A DNA stretch of 11,765 bases. Origin: DASWIG01 sp036397835 (GTDB lineage: Bacteria > Acidobacteriota > Thermoanaerobaculia > Multivoradales > J023). The notes below the pieces were generated by a model. It had not been told where the DNA came from, searched no databases, and worked only from the letters and a program-made list of their open reading frames with translations. The stretch covers positions 1-11,765 of the forward strand of contig DASWIG010000139.1 of assembly GCA_036397835.1 (NCBI GenBank). The letters are read 5' to 3'. Positions 5,974 through 11,765 of the stretch are shown piece by piece; position 1 is the stretch's first letter, and each line of letters opens with the position of its first letter. The translations under genes were made by a program, and so were the position numbers.

Positions 5974-8900
5974 TCATGCCGGCAAGGTGAAAAAGAACGT
6001 GCTGCCGCGTCCCTCGCCCTCCGACTCGACCCAGATGCGGCCGCCGTGCACCTCGACGATGCGCTTGACCAGCGCCAGCCCGATTCCCGTCCCCTCGATC
6101 TCGGGGTGCAGGCGGTCGAAGAGGCCGAAGATCTTCTCGTGGTAGGTGGGCGCGATGCCGAGGCCGTTGTCGCGCACGTGGCAGACGACCTCGCCGCCGC
6201 GGCGGCCGGCGCCGATCTCTACCCGTGGCGCCGGCGCCTCGCCCATGAACTTGACGGCGTTCTCCACCAGGTTCTGCAGCACCTCGAGCAGGCGCACGCG
6301 GTCGCCGTAGACCACCGGCATGGCCGGCGCGATCACGACCTCGACGCCGCGCTCGGCGATCGCCGCGCCCACCAGGTCCGCCGCTTCCCGCGCCAGCTCG
6401 CCCAGGTCGACGTGCTCGGAGGGGTTGATCACCCGGCCGACGCGCGAGAGCTCGAGCAGCTCGTCGAGCAGCCGGTGCATGGTGGTCGCGGCGTCGCGGA
6501 TGTAGGCGACGTCGCGGCCGAGCCGCTCGCGGTCGCCCGCGTCGGCGTCGCGCTGGAGCCAGCCGAGGAAGCCCTTGATCGTCAGCAGCGGACTCTTGAG
6601 GTCGTGCGACACCGTGTAGGTGAAGCGCTCGAGCTCGGCGTTCTTCGCTTCGAGCTCGGCGATCAGCCGCTCGCGCTCCTGCTCGACCGCGCGGCGCTGG
6701 TCGATCTCCCGTTGCAGCGCCCGGTTGCGCTCCCGGATCCGGCGCGTGCGCGCTTTGTAGGCACCGAAGGCGAGGGTGACGGCGGCGGCTGCCGCGACCG
6801 TCCGGAACCACCAACTGGCCCACCAGGGCGGGTCGACCCGGATCGCGATGGCGAGGCCCTCTTCGTTCCACCGGCCGTGGTTGTTGCTGCCGCGCACGCG
6901 CAGCGTGTAGTCGCCGGGTGCGAGGTGCGTCAGCGTCACCTCGCGCCGGGTGCCGAGCTCGACCCAGTCCCGCTGCAGCGCCTCGAGCTTGTAGGCGTAG
7001 CGGTTGCGCGCGGGCGCCGCGAAGTCGAGCGCCGCGAACTCGCAGGAGATCACGGTTTCGTCGTGAGCGAGCTCGAGCGGCCGGGCGGCCGTGAACGCGC
7101 CCCGCCGTTCCACTTCGCGGCCGAGCACGCTGAGCGCGGTCAACGCGATCGGCGGCACGTGCTCGTTGTGCCGCACCCGCGCCGGGAAGAACGCCGTCAG
7201 GCCGCCGTTGCCGCCGAAGAAGAGCTCACCGCGCCTGCCCCGGTTGGCGGCGTGGAGGTTGAACTCGTTGCTCTGGAGGCCGTCGGTCTTGTCGAAGCTC
7301 TCGAAGGTCGCGCTGTGCGGATCGAACCTGGAGAGCCCGTGGCCCGTCGCCAGCCAGAGGTAGCCGGCGTCGTCGGGAAGCACGCCGAGCACCCGGTCTC
7401 TCGGCAGCTCGCCCGTCGTGTGGTGGCGGAAGCTCCCGCTTCGCGGATCGCGCTCGGCGAGCCCGCTGCCGTCGGTGCCGATCCACAGGCGGCCCGCTTC
7501 GTCCTCGTAGAGCGCCCGGATGCGGTCGTTCACGAGGCCCCCGGGGTCCGCGGCGTCGCGGCGGTGGTGGGTGAACGTCCCGCGGTCGGGGTCGAGGAGG
7601 TCGAGGCCGCTCGCCCAGGTGCCGATCCACAACCCGCCGGCGCGCGCCCCGGCCAGCGTGAACGGGCGGTCGCCGGCCAGGCTCGCGGGGTCGGCCGGGT
7701 CATGGCGGTAGCGGTCGAAGACGCCGCGGGCGCGGTCCAGGCGGTTGAGCCCGCCTTCCCAGGTGCCGATCCACAAGCGGTGCGCGCCGTCCTCGTAGAT
7801 CGCGACCACGTCGTCGCTGCTCAGGCTGCGCTCGTTGGCCGGGTCGTGCCGGAAGTGCTCGAAGGTTCCGGCCGCCCGTTCGAGCCGGTTGAGCCCGGCG
7901 TAGGGAGTGCCGAGCCACAACGTGCCGTCGTGGTCCTCCCAGATGGCGCTCACGTGGTTGTCGCTCAGGCTGTCGGGCGCGTCGGGCCGATGGTGGTAGC
8001 GGACGAAACCGCCGGCACCGGGCGCGAGCCGGTTGAGGCCGTTGGCGGTGCCCACCCAGAGCGTCCCCGCGCGGTCCTCGAGCACCGAGCGCACGCGGTG
8101 GTCGGAGAGGCTGCCGGGGTCGAGCACGTCGGGCCGGTAGTGCTCGAACGGCACGGTCAGCGGATTGAGCTTGTTGAGTCCCACGAGGGTGCCGATCCAC
8201 AGGATCCCGGAGCGGTCCTGGAGGATCGAGGTCACCCGGTCGTCGCTCAGGGAGTAGGGGTCGCCGGCGCTGTGCCGGAAATGGCGGACCTCGCCGGTCG
8301 CCAGGTCCTGGCGGGTGAGACCGCCGCCTTCGGTGCCGATCCAGAAGGCTTGCGCCGCCGCGTCCAGGTGCAGCGCGCGCACCCGGTTGATGCCCGGGCT
8401 GGTCGCCGCGGGGCTGGTCGCCGTGGGATCGATCCGATAGCTCTTGAAGGTGCCGTGTTCGACGTCGAAGCGGCCCAAGCCGCCGCCGTAGGTTCCGATC
8501 CAGAGCTCCTCCGGAGAGATCGGCAGGATCGCGAAGACGCGGCCGTGGCCGAGCTTCGGGTCGCCGGGGTCGTGAGCGTAGCGGGTGAACGATCCGCCGG
8601 CGGCGTCGAAGCGGTCGAGGCCGCCGCCGGTGCCGATCCACACGGTTCCGGAGGCGTCGGAGCGGATCGAGTACACCGAGTCGTGGCTCAGGCTGGTGGG
8701 ATCCGCGGAGTCGTGGCGGTAGCGCGCGAAGGTCCCGGCCTCCGGATCGAGGCGGTTGAGACCGCCGCCGTCGGTGCCGACCCACAGGTTCCCGGCCCCG
8801 TCTTCGTGGAGAGCGGCCACGCGGTCGCTGCTCAGGCTCGCGGGATCCGACGGGTGGTGGTGAAAATGGGTGAACGTCCCGGTCTCGGGATCGAGCCGGT

Positions 8901-9249
8901 CGAGACCGCCGCCGTCGGTGCCGACCCAGAGGGAGCCGTCGCGGCCTTCGACGATGGCGAGGACGTCGTGGTGGGCGGCCAGGCCTTCCGCGGGCGCGGG
9001 CTGAAAGAGCACGGCGCCGTAGCCGTCGTAGCGCGCCAGGCCGTCGTTGGTGCAGAACCACAGGAAGCCCCGGCGGTCCTGCAGGCTGCACCGGATCTGC
9101 TTCTGCGCCAGCCGCGGCTCGGCGTCGACGCGCTCGAAGCGCATGTCGGCGGCCTGCTGCGCCGGCGCGGCGCCCGGCAGCGCCAGGGCGAGGGCGAGAA
9201 TCCGGCTTCCGAAGAAGGGGTGAGACGAAGCTCCGGGGCGTCGGGGCAT
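5974..9249 (-). CDS. Regulator-propeller sensor histidine kinase (Reg_prop, Y_Y_Y, HisKA, HATPase)
   Basis: A 1091-aa membrane sensor kinase. The N-terminus (RILALALALPGAAPA, ending near 30) looks like a signal peptide, placing the sensor outside the cytoplasmic membrane. Residues about 60-690 hold 14 propeller blades built on LW-hydrophobic-GT...GGL.R.D, consistent with two seven-bladed propellers. A Y_Y_Y domain follows (about 735-806, with GDYTLRVRGSN), then a membrane segment rich in Trp and Ala (about 809-830), a coiled-coil-like linker, HisKA with phospho-acceptor H882 in TYTVSHDLKSP, and HATPase with N box NLVENAVKF, G1 DNGLGIA (1027-1033) and G2 GTGIGLAL (1053-1060). It ends there, with no receiver or DNA-binding domain, unlike the hybrid two-component systems of Bacteroides. 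Family members sense carbohydrate or other extracellular ligands; the ligand here is unknown. No response regulator gene lies in the window. It is divergent from an ADOP permease. The start at 9249 is supported by a weak AGGA about 10 nt upstream. Confidence 0.92.
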   Translation of the reverse strand: MPRRPGASSHPFFGSRILALALALPGAAPAQQAADMRFERVDAEPRLAQKQIRCSLQDRRGFLWFCTNDGLARYDGYGAVLFQPAPAEGLAAHHDVLAIVEGRDGSLWVGTDGGGLDRLDPETGTFTHFHHHPSDPASLSSDRVAALHEDGAGNLWVGTDGGGLNRLDPEAGTFARYRHDSADPTSLSHDSVYSIRSDASGTVWIGTGGGLDRFDAAGGSFTRYAHDPGDPKLGHGRVFAILPISPEELWIGTYGGGLGRFDVEHGTFKSYRIDPTATSPAATSPGINRVRALHLDAAAQAFWIGTEGGGLTRQDLATGEVRHFRHSAGDPYSLSDDRVTSILQDRSGILWIGTLVGLNKLNPLTVPFEHYRPDVLDPGSLSDHRVRSVLEDRAGTLWVGTANGLNRLAPGAGGFVRYHHRPDAPDSLSDNHVSAIWEDHDGTLWLGTPYAGLNRLERAAGTFEHFRHDPANERSLSSDDVVAIYEDGAHRLWIGTWEGGLNRLDRARGVFDRYRHDPADPASLAGDRPFTLAGARAGGLWIGTWASGLDLLDPDRGTFTHHRRDAADPGGLVNDRIRALYEDEAGRLWIGTDGSGLAERDPRSGSFRHHTTGELPRDRVLGVLPDDAGYLWLATGHGLSRFDPHSATFESFDKTDGLQSNEFNLHAANRGRRGELFFGGNGGLTAFFPARVRHNEHVPPIALTALSVLGREVERRGAFTAARPLELAHDETVISCEFAALDFAAPARNRYAYKLEALQRDWVELGTRREVTLTHLAPGDYTLRVRGSNNHGRWNEEGLAIAIRVDPPWWASWWFRTVAAAAAVTLAFGAYKARTRRIRERNRALQREIDQRRAVEQERERLIAELEAKNAELERFTYTVSHDLKSPLLTIKGFLGWLQRDADAGDRERLGRDVAYIRDAATTMHRLLDELLELSRVGRVINPSEHVDLGELAREAADLVGAAIAERGVEVVIAPAMPVVYGDRVRLLEVLQNLVENAVKFMGEAPAPRVEIGAGRRGGEVVCHVRDNGLGIAPTYHEKIFGLFDRLHPEIEGTGIGLALVKRIVEVHGGRIWVESEGEGRGSTFFFTLPA
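7180..9072 (-). repeat. Fourteen degenerate in-gene repeats encoding propeller blades
   Basis: The kinase sensor carries blade motifs beginning near residues 61, 106, 154, 202, 248, 301, 349, 396, 443, 491, 539, 587, 630 and 675, a spacing of mostly 45-48 codons (about 135-144 bp). Blades 2 and 3 are the most alike: 8758-8784 and 8902-8928 are identical over 27 nt, exactly 144 bp apart. The DNA periodicity comes from the protein repeat and is not a CRISPR or minisatellite. Confidence 0.85.
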
Positions 9250-9301
9250 GGTCCGGGCGTCCTGAGCGGCCCGTGCTCGCGTGCGGACGACTGTAGCACG
9301 A

Positions 9302-9338
9302 CCTGGTACACGACGGGCTCATGCCGAGTGTAACCAGG
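9302..9338. promoter_or_regulatory. Imperfect inverted repeat in the divergent kinase / permease region
   Basis: CCTGGTACAC (9302-9311) pairs with GTGTAACCAGG (9328-9338) through ten base pairs with one bulged A. A small inner CGG/CCG stem (9314-9316 with 9324-9326) lies inside the loop. The repeat lies within the 161-bp region between the divergent starts at 9249 and 9411. A weak extended -10-like sequence for the kinase (TGC then TACAGT, 9298 down to 9290, minus strand) sits beside it, so the repeat would cover the upstream promoter region. It is a good candidate operator for a dimeric regulator, possibly a response regulator. No clear promoter was found for the permease. Inference only. 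Confidence 0.4.
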
Positions 9339-9395
9339 GGGGGGCGCCAAGCGTTGTTTCTTCCAGTGAGGGGAGTCCGAGGTTCTTCACCTTTT

Positions 9396-9401
9396 GAGGA
9401 G
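9396..9401 (+). promoter_or_regulatory. Ribosome binding site of the ADOP permease
   Basis: GAGGAG lies 9 nt upstream of the ATG at 9411. It supports this start, which also fits the conserved N-terminus of the family. Confidence 0.75.
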
Positions 9402-9410
9402 ACGTCGTCC

Positions 9411-11765
9411 ATGGACACTTTCTTCCGCGAGCTGCGTTTCGCCCTCCGCCTGCTCCTGAAGACTCCGGGCTCGACCGCCGTCGCCGTCGTCACCATGACC
9501 CTCGGCATCGGGCTGTCGGCCGCCACCTTCTCGATCCTCGACGGCGCCGTGCTGCGCGGCCTGCCGTTCCCGGACTCCGACCGCCTGCTGCACCTCGAGC
9601 GCAACCAGCTCGCCCGCGGCATTTCCAGCATGGAGGTCACCCACCACGACTTCGAGGACTGGCGCGCCCAGCAGACCAGCTTCGAGGACCTCGCCGGCTT
9701 CACCGCCGGCACCGTGAACCTGAGCGACAGCGGGCTGCCGGAGCGCTACAACGGCGTGTGGATCACCCCGAATTTCCTCGAGCTGCTGCGCGCCGACCCG
9801 CTGATGGGCCGCGGCCTGCGGCCGGAGGACGCGCTTCCCGGCGCCGAGCCGGTGATCCTGCTCGGCCACCACGTGTGGCAGAAGCGCTACGGCGGCGATT
9901 CCGGCGTGGTCGGCAGGGTGGTGCGCGCCAACTCGCGGCCGACCACCATCGTCGGCGTGATGAGGGAGGGCTTCCGCTTCCCGGTCTCCGACGACGTGTG
10001 GATGCCCCTGGTCCTAGACACCCAGGCGCAGCGCGGCGAGGGCGAGACCCTGGAGGTCTTCGGCCGCCTGCGCGACGGCGTGACGCTGGACGAGGCGGGA
10101 AGCGAATTCACCACGATCGCCGCCCGTCTCTCCGAGCAGTACCCGGAGACCAACGAAGGCGTCGGCGTGGTGATCCACTCCTACATCAGCGAGTTCCTCG
10201 GCGACGAGGCCATCCGGCTGCTGTCGGTGATGATGGGCGCCGTGCTCCTGGTGCTGCTCATCGCCTGCTTCAACGTCACCAACCTGCTCCTCGGCCGCGC
10301 CTCGACCCGCATCCGCGAGCTGGCGATCCGCTCGGCCCTGGGCTCGGGCCGGGCGCGCACGGTGGCGCAGGTGCTGGTGGAGGGTCTGCTGATCTCGGCG
10401 GCCGGCGCGGCCCTCGGCGTGGGCCTCGCGCACTTCGGCGTCAAGGCGTTCAACGCCGCTATCGCCACGACCGATCCGCCGTTCTGGATCAACATCTTCA
10501 TCAGCGGCCGGGTGCTGCTCTTCGTCGCCGCGGCGACGGTCGCGTCGGCCCTGATCGCGGGGCTGGTGCCGGCGATCCGGGCGTCGCGGCCCGACCTCAA
10601 CCACGTGCTGCAGGACTCCACCCGCGGCTCGACGAGCTTCCGGCTGGGCTGGCTGAGCCGGGCCCTGGTCGTGGTCCAGGTCGCCCTGTCGTGCGCGTTG
10701 ATGGTGGGCGCGGCGCTCATGGTGCGCAGCGTCCTGGCCGCCTACAGCTTCGACCTGCGCTTCGAGCCCGCCAACGTGCTCACGGCGCGCGTCGGCCTTT
10801 TCGAGGGCGACTATCCCGAGGAGCAGGACTGGATCGCCTTCTACGACGAGCTCGAGCGGCGCGTCGCCGGCGAGGCCCAGGTGGCGTCGATGGCGTTCGG
10901 CACGACGGTCCCGACCGACACCGAGGTCGGCGCCGGCGGATCGTTCTTCGAGCGTCCCGGCGAGACCTACGACTCGCCGCGGGACATGCCGTGGGCGCGC
11001 CTGACCAGGGTCACTCCCGGCTACTTCGAGACCTTCGGCCTGACGGTGCTGACCGGCCGCGACTTCACCTCGGCCGACCGTCTCGGCGCCCCCGCGGTGG
11101 CGCTCGTCAACGAGGACTTCGCGCGTAAGGAATGGCCGGGGGAGAGCCCGATCGGCAAGCGCGTGAACCTGTGGCGCGGCGAGGAGCTCGAGGCCGCCGA
11201 TCCGAACGCCGGCTGGGTGGAGGTGGTGGGCCTGGTGCCTGACCTGCGCTTCGCCGAGTTCGACAACGAGGACGACCAGCAGGGCGTCTACCTGCCGCTC
11301 GCCCAGAGCCCGGTGCGCTTCACCTGGATCGTCGTCAAGACGCGCACCGAGCCGCTGCAGTTCTCCGAGCCGCTGCGCCGCGCGGTGCTCGCCGTCGACC
11401 CGGACCTGCCGCTCTACTTCGTGCGCTCGATGGACCAGGTCCTGGAGCGGACGATGTTCTACCCCAACCTGTTCGGCGTGCTCTTCAGCGTCTTCGGGGT
11501 GGTGGCGCTGGTGCTGGCGTCGGTGGGGATGTACGGCGTGATGGCCTTCGGCGTCACCCGGCGCACCCAGGAGATGGGCGTGCGCATGGCTTTCGGCGCC
11601 CGCGTGCGCGACGTCGTGGGCCTGATCCTCAAGCAGGGGATGCGCCAGGTGACGCTGGGCCTGGCGATCGGCCTGGTGCTGGCGGTGGGGATGGGGATGG
11701 CGCTCGCCATCTTCCTCTACCAGGTGCGTCCGTACGACCCGGTGACCTTCACCCTGGTGCCGGCG
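9411..11765 (+). CDS. ADOP-family MacB/FtsX-type ABC transporter permease, 3' end cut by window
   Basis: The frame is open for 785 codons to the window edge. ADOP proteins are usually a little over 800 aa, so about 20-40 residues are probably missing. The N-terminus (LRFALRLLLKTPGSTAVAVV, then TMTLGIGLSAATFSILDGAV) matches the family signature. The order is TM1 (about 20-45), a periplasmic MacB_PCD-like domain (about 46-260), FtsX TMs near 270-292, 320-343 and 363-388 with the coupling sequence RIRELAIRSALGSGRAR, a second TM near 418-441, a second periplasmic domain, and a second FtsX unit (TMs near 685-712 and 744-767, with TRRTQEMGVRMAFGAR). This is the duplicated MacB topology in one chain. 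No ATPase gene lies in the window; these permeases are commonly found without one. The substrate is unknown; MacB relatives work in efflux or mechanotransmission across the envelope. It is divergent from the sensor kinase and may be its target. Confidence 0.93.
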   Translation, partial: MDTFFRELRFALRLLLKTPGSTAVAVVTMTLGIGLSAATFSILDGAVLRGLPFPDSDRLLHLERNQLARGISSMEVTHHDFEDWRAQQTSFEDLAGFTAGTVNLSDSGLPERYNGVWITPNFLELLRADPLMGRGLRPEDALPGAEPVILLGHHVWQKRYGGDSGVVGRVVRANSRPTTIVGVMREGFRFPVSDDVWMPLVLDTQAQRGEGETLEVFGRLRDGVTLDEAGSEFTTIAARLSEQYPETNEGVGVVIHSYISEFLGDEAIRLLSVMMGAVLLVLLIACFNVTNLLLGRASTRIRELAIRSALGSGRARTVAQVLVEGLLISAAGAALGVGLAHFGVKAFNAAIATTDPPFWINIFISGRVLLFVAAATVASALIAGLVPAIRASRPDLNHVLQDSTRGSTSFRLGWLSRALVVVQVALSCALMVGAALMVRSVLAAYSFDLRFEPANVLTARVGLFEGDYPEEQDWIAFYDELERRVAGEAQVASMAFGTTVPTDTEVGAGGSFFERPGETYDSPRDMPWARLTRVTPGYFETFGLTVLTGRDFTSADRLGAPAVALVNEDFARKEWPGESPIGKRVNLWRGEELEAADPNAGWVEVVGLVPDLRFAEFDNEDDQQGVYLPLAQSPVRFTWIVVKTRTEPLQFSEPLRRAVLAVDPDLPLYFVRSMDQVLERTMFYPNLFGVLFSVFGVVALVLASVGMYGVMAFGVTRRTQEMGVRMAFGARVRDVVGLILKQGMRQVTLGLAIGLVLAVGMGMALAIFLYQVRPYDPVTFTLVPA

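Noticed and set aside
7180..9072. CRISPR-like or minisatellite periodicity of about 140 bp
   Set aside because: The repeats are degenerate, keep codon phase and encode propeller blades with the LWxGT motif.
6046..9333. A 1095-aa plus-strand open frame antisense to the kinase
   Set aside because: It is Val/Ala/Glu/Arg-rich with no recognisable domain and mirrors the propeller periodicity. The minus-strand frame has full domain architecture. It is open only because of high G+C.
9337..9344. Run of eight G in the divergent kinase/permease region, possible phase-variable tract
   Set aside because: It is a single short homopolymer in GC-rich DNA with no promoter elements found at a suitable distance.
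9758..11128. A 456-aa plus-strand open frame with Arg/Gly-rich translation
   Set aside because: It is a frame shadow of the ADOP permease, whose own frame runs unbroken from 9411 to the window edge.

Overview
The window is GC-rich bacterial DNA with dense coding on both strands. Two gene families suggest an Acidobacteriota-like organism: a MacB/FtsX permease with the N-terminus typical of the acidobacterial duplicated orphan permease (ADOP) family, and a large 'regulator propeller' histidine kinase. This assignment is inference from gene families and base composition. No 16S or other marker gene is present.

Layout. (1) 69-1944, minus strand: a small helix-turn-helix gene with a GTG start (1944 down to 1497), followed after 3 nt by a complete class II fumarase gene, fumC (1493 down to 69). 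The HTH gene needs a one-base frame change near 1590-1606 to join its two halves. (2) 1945-2071: a divergent regulatory region with a candidate operator palindrome. (3) 2072-5892, plus strand: a two-gene operon with a 4-bp GTGA overlap. The first gene encodes an AlbA_2/Schlafen-type protein with a GHKL-like C-terminal half. The second encodes an 883-aa STAND NTPase with an N-terminal class III nucleotide-cyclase homology domain, a central NACHT ATPase and a C-terminal HEAT-like region. (4) 5893-5973: a short convergent intergenic gap with a small hairpin. (5) 5974-9249, minus strand: a 1091-aa secreted-sensor histidine kinase with 14 propeller blades, a Y_Y_Y domain, one main membrane segment, HisKA and HATPase. 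(6) 9250-9410: a divergent intergenic region with a striking imperfect inverted repeat. (7) 9411 to the window edge, plus strand: an ADOP-type permease, nearly complete.

The most interesting unit is the AlbA_2 plus cyclase-homology/NACHT pair. Bacterial NACHT proteins include known antiphage sensors, and the Schlafen-like AlbA_2 domain carries acidic residues spaced as in the Schlafen RNase triad. The cyclase-homology domain keeps its two metal-binding aspartates but appears to have lost the canonical Asn and Arg. A sensor-plus-effector defence or stress module under a divergent HTH regulator is a reasonable hypothesis, but nothing in the sequence proves it. The kinase and permease look like a separate envelope or nutrient-sensing unit sharing a regulated intergenic region. 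fumC is housekeeping.
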